Positions 7,575 through 15,728 of a stretch of 35,304 nt of DNA are shown in pieces. The first letter of the stretch is position 1, and the number at the start of each line of letters is the position of its first letter. The DNA is taken from positions 1 to 35,304 of the forward strand of contig NZ_ASJD01000015.1 in NCBI RefSeq assembly GCF_000691165.1, written 5' to 3'. The stretch is from Bacillus safensis FO-36b. GTDB lineage: Bacteria > Bacillota > Bacilli > Bacillales > Bacillaceae. The notes beneath the pieces are model-generated. The model was not told the origin of the DNA. It saw nothing but the letters and a program-made list of their open reading frames with translations, and did not search any database. A program made the translations under genes and the position numbers.

Positions 7575-8138
7575 ATGGAAGACGTACAATCGATTATTTC
7601 TAAAAATGTGAGGCTACTTAGAGATCAAAAAAAATTGAGCCTCGAAAAGATGGCAGAATTAACTGGTGTCAGCAAGACGATGATTGGACAAATTGAAAGA
7701 GGAGAATCGACCCCTACCATCACGACTTTGTGGAAAATCGCCAACGGATTAAAAGTATCTTTTAGTGAGCTCATTCACTCACCGCAGCCTGAAATCAAGG
7801 TAGTACGCAAGGAAGATGCACAGGTTTTAACTGAGGACGACGGACGATATCGTGTGTACACGACTTTTCCTTTTGATAACCGGGGGAAATTTGAAATGTA
7901 CCGAGTGGAAATTGATCGAGGCGGGTCGCTTCGTGCGAGTGAACACATTGGGGGAACAGAGGAATTGATCACTGTTTTTGAGGGAGTCCTTGATTTATCC
8001 ATTGGTGATGAACAATACACCTTAAAAGCCGGAGACTCTATTCGTTTTAAAGCGGACCGGACGCACACGTATCAACAAACCGGGGAACAAATGGTCCGAA
8101 TGCAAATGATTCTTTATTATCCTCATGAAAAAAGCTGA
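7575..8138 (+). CDS. XRE-family transcriptional regulator with cupin domain
   Basis: 187 residues. The N-terminal helix-turn-helix (about residues 8-65) contains NVRLLRDQKKLSLEKMAELTGVSKTMIGQIERGESTPTI. The C-terminal cupin_2 barrel (about 105-180) contains GTEELITVFEGVLDL and LKAGDSIRFKADRTHTY, the usual ligand pocket. This class typically regulates a neighbouring transporter or catabolic gene in response to a small molecule. Here the obvious target is the divergent LysE-type exporter 110 bp away. A 10-bp palindrome CTTTATAAAG (7541-7550) in that gap may be part of the operator. Confidence 0.9.
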   Translation: MEDVQSIISKNVRLLRDQKKLSLEKMAELTGVSKTMIGQIERGESTPTITTLWKIANGLKVSFSELIHSPQPEIKVVRKEDAQVLTEDDGRYRVYTTFPFDNRGKFEMYRVEIDRGGSLRASEHIGGTEELITVFEGVLDLSIGDEQYTLKAGDSIRFKADRTHTYQQTGEQMVRMQMILYYPHEKS

Positions 8139-8162
8139 CAGGCTTGTCCACCTGTCAGCTTT
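8131..8162 (+). terminator. Terminator of the XRE-cupin gene
   Basis: Perfect 12-bp stem AAAGCTGACAGG/CCTGTCAGCTTT with an 8-nt loop, beginning at the stop codon. Confidence 0.8.
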
Positions 8163-8171
8163 GCGTTTTAT

Positions 8172-8465
8172 TTAATTAAATCCTGGATCGCGTACCACTG
8201 TTCCAGTAAATGTGACACTATATTTTCCTAATCCTAATTCTTTAATAGAGGTTTGTTTTAAAATCCCGACCCAGCCATCCTCTGCATATACAATACTTTC
8301 TGGGATGTTTGATGTCGTATATGTTCTTGTTACTGAAACAGTTCGACTGGCCTGAGCCGTTATTTCACTGTTTGTTTGCTCCTTTGCTTCCACTGGAGCA
8401 ATTGTGACTCCAGCACCCGTTAAGACAATTGCTCCAACCAAAACAGAAGACATGACCTTTTTCAT
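8172..8465 (-). CDS. Small secreted protein of unknown function
   Basis: 97 residues. A clear signal peptide (MKKVMSSVLVGAIVLTGAGVTIAPVEA) is probably cleaved after VEA near residue 27. The mature part of about 70 residues has no cysteines and looks beta-rich, with VSVTRTYTTSNIPESIVYAED followed by GWVGILKQTSI and YSVTFTGTVV. I do not recognise a named family, although similar short secreted Bacillus proteins exist. AAAGGGAGGG gives a strong SD. An extended -10 promoter lies at 8500-8527. Confidence 0.75.
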   Translation of the reverse strand: MKKVMSSVLVGAIVLTGAGVTIAPVEAKEQTNSEITAQASRTVSVTRTYTTSNIPESIVYAEDGWVGILKQTSIKELGLGKYSVTFTGTVVRDPGFN

Positions 8466-8499
8466 AAAAAAATCCCTCCCTTTTTTGTTGAACGTATAA

Positions 8500-8527
8500 A
8501 CTATACCATAATTTAGAACTTTTGTAA
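8500..8527 (-). promoter_or_regulatory. Promoter of the small secreted protein gene
   Basis: Minus-strand TTACAA (8527-8522), 16 nt, TATAGT (8505-8500), with an extended -10 TGG just before it. Confidence 0.55.
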
Positions 8528-8545
8528 GTTTATTTTTTAATTATT

Positions 8546-8575
8546 TTGAAAATTATGATATCATTGTCTTATGCT
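8546..8575 (+). promoter_or_regulatory. Possible promoter of the 37-aa secreted peptide gene
   Basis: TTGAAA (8546-8551), 18 nt, TATGCT (8570-8575), about 80 nt before the start codon. Confidence 0.45.
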
Positions 8576-8654
8576 GGATAGAGCGTGTTACATACTTCTA
8601 TGCTTTTATCCTCATCTCAATCTAGTGAAACAATTGTGAACGGAGGTGATTTCA

Positions 8655-8767
8655 TGAAAAAATGGCTCATCTGTTTTCAACTTGTTTTCCTCTTCACTTT
8701 GACGACCACACCATTTGCTTCTGCCGCCTCATGTCCTACAGTGAAACCATGTGTCATTGATCCTTAA
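8655..8767 (+). CDS. 37-residue secreted peptide with a two-cysteine tail
   Basis: The start is ATG at 8655 after an excellent SD (GGAGGTGAT). The product is almost entirely a signal peptide, with MKKW, a hydrophobic core and TPFASA as a likely signal peptidase I site. It leaves a mature tail of only 12-13 residues, AASCPTVKPCVIDP minus one or two. The two cysteines, five residues apart, could form a small disulphide loop. The size and layout resemble exported signalling or quorum-sensing peptides, but no Rap-type receptor gene is adjacent, so the function is unknown. It has its own promoter candidate and terminator. Confidence 0.65.
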
Positions 8768-8774
8768 GCATAAG

Positions 8775-8813
8775 AAAAAGCCGATCAAGCCTATTCTCTT
8801 GATCGGCCTTTTT
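8775..8813. terminator. Bidirectional terminator
   Basis: Stem CCGATCAAG/CTTGATCGG flanked by A and T runs, between the 37-aa peptide gene and the convergent monooxygenase gene. Confidence 0.8.
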
Positions 8814-8815
8814 AT

Positions 8816-9868
8816 TTATTTTTGCTCTGCTTCCCAGCGGGCAACCTCTTCTCTTACTTTAGGAGCCACTTCTTTTCCAAATAGCTCAATGGCTTTTAGC
8901 ACTTGATCATGCGGCATTGAACCAACCGGTACATGAAGCATAAAACGTGTGATGCCTACATTTTTTCTAAGGTGAATGACTTTCTCTGCCACGGTATCTG
9001 GATCTCCTACATACAGCGCGCCTTCTAAAGTTCTGGCTGCATCAAACGTAGAACGAGTATAAGGTCCCCAGCCTCGCTCTCTCGCTAATGTGTTCATCAC
9101 ATGCTGTGTAGATGGGAAGAATTGATCTGCTGCCAGGTCTGTTTCTGCCGCAACAAATCCATGAGAATGTGATGCTACAGTTAATTTCTCAGGGTCATGT
9201 CCAGCGTGCACTGCCGCTTGCTTGTACAGCTGAACGAGCGGTGCGAACTGTCTAGGACTACCGCCAATGATTGCAAGTACAAGTGGTAACCCTAGTAATC
9301 CAGCACGTACGACGGATTCACGGTTTCCTCCACTGCCGATCCAGATTGGAAGCGGATCTTGAACAGGTCTTGGATACACGCCAACATCCTGAATGGACGG
9401 GCGGTGCTTTCCGCTCCATGTGACACGCTCTGACTGCTGTAATTTGAGCAGCAAATCAAGCTTTTCTTCAAATAATTCTTCATAGTCATCCAGGTCATAG
9501 CCAAAGAGCGGAAATGATTCAATAAATGAACCACGGCCTGCCATAATTTCTGCACGTCCGTTTGATAGTCCATCCAGCGTTGCAAAATCCTGAAAGACAC
9601 GAACAGGATCTGCTGATGAAAGGACTGTCACTGCACTTGTCAGACGAATATTTTTTGTTTGTGTGGCTGCAGCCGCTAAGACGACAGCTGGATTCGATGC
9701 GGCGAAATCCTCACGGTGATGCTCACCTACGCCAAATACATCGAGACCGACTTGATCTGCTAAAATAATTTCTTCTACTACTTCTCGAATACGCTGTGCG
9801 TGACTGACTGTTTTTCCTGTTTGAAAATCGGGTGTTGTTTCAACAAATGTACTAATTCCTAGTTCCAT
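8816..9868 (-). CDS. Luciferase-like (LLM class) flavin-dependent monooxygenase
   Basis: 350 residues of the bacterial luciferase-like fold. It has MELGISTFVE at the start, GLDVFGVGEHHREDFAASNP, the core segment GRAEIMAGRGSFIESFPLFG, and PLPIWIGSGGNRESVVRAG. The last is a typical flavin-phosphate region. It probably uses reduced FMN supplied by a partner reductase to oxidise a small substrate. It is the last gene of a three-gene minus-strand operon after a MarR regulator and a nitroreductase, 17 nt after the latter. The operon therefore pairs a flavin reductase-like enzyme with a flavin-dependent monooxygenase, which suggests detoxification of an aromatic or electrophilic compound. Confidence 0.88.
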   Translation of the reverse strand: MELGISTFVETTPDFQTGKTVSHAQRIREVVEEIILADQVGLDVFGVGEHHREDFAASNPAVVLAAAATQTKNIRLTSAVTVLSSADPVRVFQDFATLDGLSNGRAEIMAGRGSFIESFPLFGYDLDDYEELFEEKLDLLLKLQQSERVTWSGKHRPSIQDVGVYPRPVQDPLPIWIGSGGNRESVVRAGLLGLPLVLAIIGGSPRQFAPLVQLYKQAAVHAGHDPEKLTVASHSHGFVAAETDLAADQFFPSTQHVMNTLARERGWGPYTRSTFDAARTLEGALYVGDPDTVAEKVIHLRKNVGITRFMLHVPVGSMPHDQVLKAIELFGKEVAPKVREEVARWEAEQK

Positions 9869-9885
9869 GATGGGAACCCCCTATC

Positions 9886-10509
9886 TTATAAATATGTCAC
9901 AAATTCAGAAACTGGCTTTCTATAGCCTCTCGCTTGTCTGCTCTCTACTTTTTCTTTTCCGAGTGTAATCATTAACACAGGAACCAAATCTGATTGAATG
10001 TTTAATACCTTTTTCATTGTTTCGGGATCAAAACCGATCATCGGGCAAGTATCCCAGCCTTTATTTTTAGCGGCAAGCATAAACAGCATGGCAGATAATG
10101 AAGCATTGCGGATTGCCTCTTCCTTCTGGAAATCTGCTCCTCTCTGCTCATAAAAGCTCACGGTCTCTCTGACCATTTCTTCATATTGCTGCGCATTGAT
10201 AATGCCTAGCATTTTTAGGCCTTCATATATGTTCCCTGCGTGCTCATAAGCATTTGGATCTCCGAGTACGATGATCGCTGCTGAAGCAGAGTGCACTTTA
10301 TATTGTCCAAATGCCGCTTCTCTTACTTGTTCTTTCAGCTCTTCTGTTTGGACGACAACATATTGTGTGTGCTGTAAGTTAAAAGCGGATGGTGCCAGCT
10401 TGACCTCTTCAAATATGCTGTTAAGCTCTTCTCTCGAAATCGAGATATTTGGCAAAAAATTTGATGCGGATCGTCTTTCACGTACCAACGTATCAAAGCT
10501 GAGTGTCAT
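9886..10509 (-). CDS. Nitroreductase-family NAD(P)H:FMN oxidoreductase
   Basis: About 207 residues of the nitroreductase fold, with the FMN-binding start RERRSASNFLP. Further conserved stretches are LAPSAFNLQHTQYVVV, RNASLSAMLFMLAAKNKGWDTCPMIGF, and the C-terminal RGYRKPVSEFVTYL. It is similar in pattern to the YodC and MhqN type quinone/nitro reductases of B. subtilis, which answer to MarR-type quinone sensors; the exact orthologue is not fixed. ATG at 10509 has GGGG just upstream and lies inside the 3' end of the marR gene (17-nt overlap), so it is translationally coupled. The ORF frame stays open upstream, but without an SD. Confidence 0.87.
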   Translation of the reverse strand: MTLSFDTLVRERRSASNFLPNISISREELNSIFEEVKLAPSAFNLQHTQYVVVQTEELKEQVREAAFGQYKVHSASAAIIVLGDPNAYEHAGNIYEGLKMLGIINAQQYEEMVRETVSFYEQRGADFQKEEAIRNASLSAMLFMLAAKNKGWDTCPMIGFDPETMKKVLNIQSDLVPVLMITLGKEKVESRQARGYRKPVSEFVTYL

Positions 10510-10966
10510 CTTGTTTCCCCTTTTCGCGAAGTTGTTTTGCACCTAAACCGATTTTTTTCAGTAATTCAATGAGCTGCTCTTTTTCTTCTATTTCAATAAA
10601 GGCTAGATTTTGTGAAATGACCTCTGTGTGTTTAGGGAAAATGTCGTCAAACAATTGCTTCCCTTTTTCCGTCAGCCGTACATGAAAGACCCGCTTATCT
10701 GAAGGCGCACATTGCCTTTTCACCAGTTCTTGTTTTTCTAGTTTGTTCACGACATATGTCATGCTTCCACTTGGGATTGACAGGATGTCGCTGATTTTTT
10801 GAACAGGCTGAGGCCCTTTACTGTAGAGCAATTCTAGGATTTGAAAGTTTTCAAATCCGATATCATAACGTTCAATGTCTTTTTGGATATTTGTAAAAAG
10901 GGCTTGATAGGCTTTCATCCACACGCGGAATAGCCTTAAATCTAATTCATGATCATGCTGCACCAT
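10493..10966 (-). CDS. MarR-family repressor of the reductase/monooxygenase operon
   Basis: 157 residues with a MarR winged-helix. The HTH is in LLYSKGPQPVQKISDILSIPSGSMTYVVNKLEKQELVKR, and the wing is CAPSDKRVFHVRLTEKGKQLFDDIFP. The sequence pattern is that of the MhqR/quinone-responsive branch. The Cys in RQCAPSDKR might sense electrophiles, which is inference. It is first in the operon, under a promoter in which one operator arm overlaps the -10 box, so autorepression is likely. AAGGAG lies 8 nt before the ATG. Confidence 0.88.
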   Translation of the reverse strand: MVQHDHELDLRLFRVWMKAYQALFTNIQKDIERYDIGFENFQILELLYSKGPQPVQKISDILSIPSGSMTYVVNKLEKQELVKRQCAPSDKRVFHVRLTEKGKQLFDDIFPKHTEVISQNLAFIEIEEKEQLIELLKKIGLGAKQLREKGKQDDTQL

Positions 10967-10989
10967 GGCAACTACTCCTTTTTCAAGAA

Positions 10990-11040
10990 ATCCTAAAACT
11001 AGGATAAATTTATCCTAACACTAGGATATTTTCTTGTCAA
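10990..11040 (-). promoter_or_regulatory. MarR operon promoter with duplicated inverted-repeat operator
   Basis: Minus-strand TTGACA (11040-11035), 17 nt, TAGGAT (11017-11012). Two identical-arm inverted repeats ATCCTA-N4-TAGGAT lie at 10990-11005 and 11012-11027, 6 bp apart and 22 bp centre to centre. The central arms also form a perfect 16-bp palindrome AGGATAAATTTATCCT. The -10 box is itself one operator arm, so a bound repressor would block RNA polymerase. Confidence 0.8.
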
Positions 11041-11054
11041 CGAGTTTATTTCAT

Positions 11055-11083
11055 AAAAAAAAGACCACCTTGGTTCAGTGATC
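11055..11083 (-). terminator. Terminator of the reductase-like gene at 11075
   Basis: Minus-strand GATCACT/GGTGGTC stem (two G-U pairs) overlapping the stop codon, followed by nine Ts. Confidence 0.6.
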
Positions 11084-11617
11084 CTCTTCTTTTAAGATAA
11101 AATGCATTTCAGCAATTTGCTTGTATTGATGTACTCCCTGTAATGAAAACCTAGATTCCAGATCCGCCGGTGAAAATAGAGGAATTCCTCTTCCAATCAT
11201 GACAGGTACGATTTGAAGAAAAAGCTCATCAACCAATCTTGCTTGTATGAAAGATTGAAGCAGTCCCCCGCCGCCGACAATCCAAATATGCCGGCCTGTT
11301 TCATTCTTTAATTTTTTGACAAATGATAAGATATCTTCGCGAATGATATGCGTTCCTTCCAAACTGTCTTGTAACGTACGTGACATGATATAACAAGTCT
11401 TTCCTTCATAAGGAAACCCATCTGGTGACAGCTGAAGCACTTGTTCATATGTATTGCGCCCCATGATCAGCGTATCGACTGACGCATAAAAGGTGTCATA
11501 GCTCGTTTCTTCTTCGCCCTCTGTCCCTATCAGCCAATCGAGGCGGTGATCCTCTCTCGCTAAATATCCATCGATACTCATCGCCCCATAAAAAAGCAGC
11601 TTCCTTTTCTCACTCAA
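11075..11617 (-). CDS. RibD C-terminal/dihydrofolate reductase-like protein
   Basis: About 180 residues of the RibD_C (bacterial bifunctional deaminase-reductase C-terminal) family. Conserved elements are LLFYGAMSIDGYLAREDHRLDWL, LIMGRNTYEQVL, the nucleotide-binding glycine run IWIVGGGGLLQSFI, and LQIVPVMIGRGIPLF. It is cytosolic and probably an NADPH-dependent reductase; the substrate is unknown, as with B. subtilis YyaP and YwjB relatives. TTG at 11617 has GGGAG 7 nt upstream. GTG codons at 11626 and 11623 are alternatives. Confidence 0.85.
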   Translation of the reverse strand: MSEKRKLLFYGAMSIDGYLAREDHRLDWLIGTEGEEETSYDTFYASVDTLIMGRNTYEQVLQLSPDGFPYEGKTCYIMSRTLQDSLEGTHIIREDILSFVKKLKNETGRHIWIVGGGGLLQSFIQARLVDELFLQIVPVMIGRGIPLFSPADLESRFSLQGVHQYKQIAEMHFILKEEDH

Positions 11618-11702
11618 ACCCACCACTCCCTTACTTCAAATAAGAACATATATTCTATTTTATCAAAAAGGAAAGACAAAGGCTACATAACTTTCTCCCT
11701 TT

Positions 11703-12254
11703 TTACGATTCCTGTTCCACCTTGACGAGAAGCTCGTATAATTTATGCGCGAGCTTGCCGGCATCAATGGTCATTTCTTCGTGAATCCATTCCTCGAGTA
11801 CACCCACGACACCAGACACGACAAAAGAGGCTTCGATTTGTTCATTTTCTGTAATCGGCCGCTGATCATGCTGCCACTCTTTCATGATTTTTTCTTTGAA
11901 AAAGGCTTTGAATTGATTGGTGGTTGGGCCATTTGGTTTTACAAATAACGTCAACATAGATTGATTCTCTTTCAAGTACTCCGTCGTTTTGTTTAAAAAG
12001 GAAAGCATATCAAGAGGGTCCTGACTTGGAAAGGTTTCATCATATAATCCCCCGAGCTGATCGAATAGTTCTTTCTCAAGCTGTTCATATAAATCAAACA
12101 CATCTTGATAGTGCAAATAAAAGGTTCCCCTGCCTAAATCCGCTTTCCTTGATAGCTCTGATACCGTGATCTGCTGCACTTCCTTTTCCTTTAACAGCTC
12201 AAGAAAGCTTTCCCGAATGGCTCTTTTTGTTTTGATTGTTCGTCTATCCTTCAT
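11703..12254 (-). CDS. TetR/AcrR family regulator
   Basis: About 183 residues with an N-terminal TetR HTH (RRTIKTKRAIRESFLELLKEKEVQQITVSELSRKADLGRGTFYLHYQDVFDLYE). The ligand domain is variable and contains no recognisable motif. ATG at 12254 follows GGAGGGGATGTC. The gene is divergent from the GNAT at 12404, with a 28-bp inverted repeat in the intergenic region, so that GNAT is the likely target. Confidence 0.88.
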   Translation of the reverse strand: MKDRRTIKTKRAIRESFLELLKEKEVQQITVSELSRKADLGRGTFYLHYQDVFDLYEQLEKELFDQLGGLYDETFPSQDPLDMLSFLNKTTEYLKENQSMLTLFVKPNGPTTNQFKAFFKEKIMKEWQHDQRPITENEQIEASFVVSGVVGVLEEWIHEEMTIDAGKLAHKLYELLVKVEQES

Positions 12255-12348
12255 GACATCCCCTCCATTGCTGAACAATCAGGCGCCAAATGTCTATTTA
12301 TGAACAGGATTTTATCCATTGCCGATGTTCGATTGGTTTACTTCTTAT

Positions 12349-12383
12349 TATAATCAACACATGTTCAATAATCTATATGTGTT
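12349..12383 (+). promoter_or_regulatory. -10 box and candidate TetR operator upstream of the GNAT gene
   Basis: TATAAT (12349-12354) is followed by an inverted repeat with 7-bp arms AACACAT (12356-12362) and ATGTGTT (12377-12383), spacer 14 nt. Binding here would block early transcription of the GNAT gene. The -35 box is not clear. Confidence 0.45.
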
Positions 12384-12403
12384 CAGTAAAGGAGGACCAT
12401 CAT

Positions 12404-13027
12404 ATGTTTCATTTCAGACTTGCTAGAGAGGATGAACTACCTCAAGTGGCAGAGTTGTTAGATGATTCGTTTCAGGACTATTCATTTTTTGACCTATTAT
12501 GTGAAAAGGTCAAAAACCGGTCTGCTTTCGCTCGTCAGTTGCATTTGGTCAATACAAAGGTGTATTTTCAGCATCAAATCTGTTTGGTCGGGGTTGAGAA
12601 CGAAAAAATTGTGACTGCTGCCCTTTTAAAGCATCCGCGTCTTCCTGAACCAGGCGTCATGGATTATGTGCTGTCAGGTGGGTTAAAGCTGCTCTTCACT
12701 GGCGGTATATCGGCGATTCAGCAAGTGTTCCGTGTATTAAAGGAGGCGAAAAAAGCATGTTCTTCCTTAAAGCAGCCTTACTGGTATTTAGAAGCACTTG
12801 TCGTGGCAAAAGACGAGCAAGGGAAAAAACTCGGAAGCCGCATGTTAAGGCAATGCCTTTTTCCCTTTATCGCCCGGCAAGGCGGCGGACTGTTCACACT
12901 GATGACACACAACGAGGCCAATCGTCATTTCTACCGGAAAAATGGCTGGATGGAGTTTGATGAAAGGGTACTGCGCGGAAAGGAAATGTCCTTGGAAAGC
13001 TGGAGCTATAAAACCGTGATTAAATAA
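12404..13027 (+). CDS. GNAT family N-acetyltransferase
   Basis: 207 residues. The N-terminus FHFRLAREDELPQVAELLDDSF opens a GNAT fold. The acetyl-CoA site is in LEALVVAKDEQGKKLGSRMLRQC, with the Q/RxxGxG-like QGKKLG, followed by LMTHNEANRHFYRKNGWMEFDE. ATG at 12404 is chosen for its SD AAAGGAGGACC. The frame is open further upstream but without an SD, and that extension crosses the promoter and operator. It is probably controlled by the divergent TetR gene. Confidence 0.87.
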   Translation: MFHFRLAREDELPQVAELLDDSFQDYSFFDLLCEKVKNRSAFARQLHLVNTKVYFQHQICLVGVENEKIVTAALLKHPRLPEPGVMDYVLSGGLKLLFTGGISAIQQVFRVLKEAKKACSSLKQPYWYLEALVVAKDEQGKKLGSRMLRQCLFPFIARQGGGLFTLMTHNEANRHFYRKNGWMEFDERVLRGKEMSLESWSYKTVIK

Positions 13028-13074
13028 GGTATCCTCGTCAGGTGATGATATAATAGAGGCAGTTCAATCAATGA

Positions 13075-14023
<949 letters not shown>

Positions 14024-14027
<4 letters not shown>

Positions 14028-14293
14028 GAAAAGTCGTCTTTTTTAAAAAATTGAATCCCAGTGACGATGATTAAACAAATAATGGAAGATAGAACGATAG
14101 AGACACTCGCTAGACTAAGCGCCATGCCTTCCCATCTGCCAATAAAAAAACTGACAATCAATAAAACCAAACCAAATAAAATCAAGCATATAGGGACAAT
14201 GAACCCCGCATGGCGCTGCCGGCGTCTTTTCCCTGCCCACCATGAGAGACACAAGACAACGATTGTAAAAAAGGCGGTTTGCAGCCAGAACAT
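14024..14293 (-). CDS. YesK-like small membrane protein
   Basis: 89 residues with three hydrophobic helices: an N-terminal LQTAFFTIVVLCLSWWAG, a basic loop GKRRRQRH, then two more helices ending GIQFFKKDDFS. The layout resembles the YesK family of Bacillus membrane proteins, whose function is unknown. ATG at 14293 follows AGGAG. It is convergent with the upstream GNAT gene, with a 4-nt overlap. Confidence 0.65.
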
Positions 14294-14334
14294 GTGATAT
14301 CAACTCCTAACCCATAACAATGGAGGTACTTCAA

Positions 14335-14808
14335 ATGAACATTAGACCCATTGAGCAAAAAGACAACCCGTATATCGCAGCGATCATCCGCAGCTCACTA
14401 GAATCAGCGAATCTAGCGATTGAAGGAACAGCCTACACTGACCCCCAACTTGACCAGCTTTTCGAATACTATCAATCATTGACTCATGCAGCCTATTGGA
14501 TTGCTGAAGAGCAGGGTGAGATTGTGGGCGGTATAGGGATTGCTCCATTTACAAATGGAGTATGTGAATTACAAAAGCTTTATTTAAGTCCAAAAGCACA
14601 AGGAAAAGGTGCGGGCAAAAAACTGATGGATACGGCGCTGGAATATGCCTCTACATACTATGAAACGTGTTATTTAGAGACGCGCCGGGAATTAACAGCG
14701 GCTATAGGTCTTTATCAGCGGTATGGCTTTTCTCTTCTTTCAGAACCGCTTGAAGGCTCTGAGCATTCTGCAATGGATGCTTGGTATCTCAAAACCTTCT
14801 CATCTTGA
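14335..14808 (+). CDS. GNAT family N-acetyltransferase
   Basis: 157 residues. It starts NIRPIEQKDNPYIAAIIRSSLE. The acetyl-CoA loop is KLYLSPKAQGKGAGKKLMDTALEYA (QGKGAG), followed by CYLETRRELTAAIGLYQRYGF. The pattern is that of general Bacillus GNATs. ATG at 14335 has GGAGGT 7 nt upstream; the ATG at 14320 overlaps that SD and is not used. The gene is convergent with the GNAT at 14800 and overlaps it by 9 nt. Confidence 0.88.
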   Translation: MNIRPIEQKDNPYIAAIIRSSLESANLAIEGTAYTDPQLDQLFEYYQSLTHAAYWIAEEQGEIVGGIGIAPFTNGVCELQKLYLSPKAQGKGAGKKLMDTALEYASTYYETCYLETRRELTAAIGLYQRYGFSLLSEPLEGSEHSAMDAWYLKTFSS

Positions 14809-15588
14809 ACCATAAAACAATCGATAGGTTTTGAGCCTCTGAAAGCCTAACTTCTCTGCTAGTTTGATTGAAGCTAGGTGATGGACATCGCAATCCCAAT
14901 GCAGTGTCCTCTTTTTTTCAAGACAGATGCTGATCATATGCTGAGCTGCCAGCAGTGCCAAACCTTTTCCTCGATATGTTTCATCTGTCCAAATATCTAT
15001 CTCCGCACGATCCTTACTTGAAAAAATAGAGACACATTCACTTACCACGTTCTCTCCATCTAAAATGGCAATCCCGATTCCCTTTGATAGAAAACGAGCT
15101 GTTTCTCCCCAATAGGCTTCGTAATAGCTGGGAGGAAAAGTCCTGCTTGCAGTCATCACCTGCTCATTTGTCCGCTCTACTCTATAGCCTTGATGAGGCT
15201 GAGTGGCATGAGAATATGCCTGTGAATAAACGTACGCATGTCTTTTCATTTCATTCAGATGTGACCCAAGACATTTTTTCATCATCGCATCTGTTAATGG
15301 ATTTGCTGAAAATATGGTAAATCGGCCGTTTTGTCTTTTCTGCCTTTCGTACACATCCACAATAAAGGCTGAGCAGCGTAACAGCTCCGCTTCATTCCTT
15401 CCTGCTACATAATAAATGCCGCATGAAGCTTCGAGAAAATAAACAAGCGGATGCGCTTCATTATCTACATAAAGATTTCCTTGAATAAAACCATCCATGA
15501 CCGCATCTACAAACACTGGATATGCCGGATCAATCTGCCGAATTCCTTTTTTCATTGATGGTGTCTTTTGCCGTTCTAAGAGATGCAC
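14800..15588 (-). CDS. Two-domain GNAT-type acetyltransferase (GNAT_acetyltran family)
   Basis: 262 residues, longer than single GNATs. The N-terminal half (MHLLERQK to about residue 130) fits the regulatory-like domain of the GNAT_acetyltran family, which includes ZmaR-like proteins. The C-terminal half has IDIWTDETYRGKGLALLAAQHM (RGKGLA acetyl-CoA loop) and WDCDVHHLASIKLAEKLGFQ. GTG at 15588 is used because AAAGGAGG lies 9 nt upstream. It overlaps the convergent GNAT gene by 9 nt at the 3' end. The substrate is unknown. Confidence 0.85.
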   Translation of the reverse strand: MHLLERQKTPSMKKGIRQIDPAYPVFVDAVMDGFIQGNLYVDNEAHPLVYFLEASCGIYYVAGRNEAELLRCSAFIVDVYERQKRQNGRFTIFSANPLTDAMMKKCLGSHLNEMKRHAYVYSQAYSHATQPHQGYRVERTNEQVMTASRTFPPSYYEAYWGETARFLSKGIGIAILDGENVVSECVSIFSSKDRAEIDIWTDETYRGKGLALLAAQHMISICLEKKRTLHWDCDVHHLASIKLAEKLGFQRLKTYRLFYGSR

Positions 15589-15683
15589 GATTTCTCCTCC
15601 TTTCCTTCCATTATAAAGAAAAAGCTGCTGACATTCAGGTCTCTTTTCAGCAAAAGGAATTCTTCTGCATCAATAACGCAATT

Positions 15684-15714
15684 AAAAAAAGAGACCTTAG
15701 TTAAAAGGTCTCTT
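15684..15714 (-). terminator. Terminator of the TetR-blt operon
   Basis: Stem AAGAGACCTT/AAGGTCTCTT (15689-15698 with 15705-15714), followed by seven Ts on the minus strand. Confidence 0.85.
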
Positions 15715-15728
15715 ACTTCTGCATGACA

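Noticed and set aside
12290..12403. N-terminal extension of the GNAT protein at 12404
   Set aside because: The frame is open, but it crosses the -10 box and candidate operator, lacks an SD, and does not look like protein sequence of the family.
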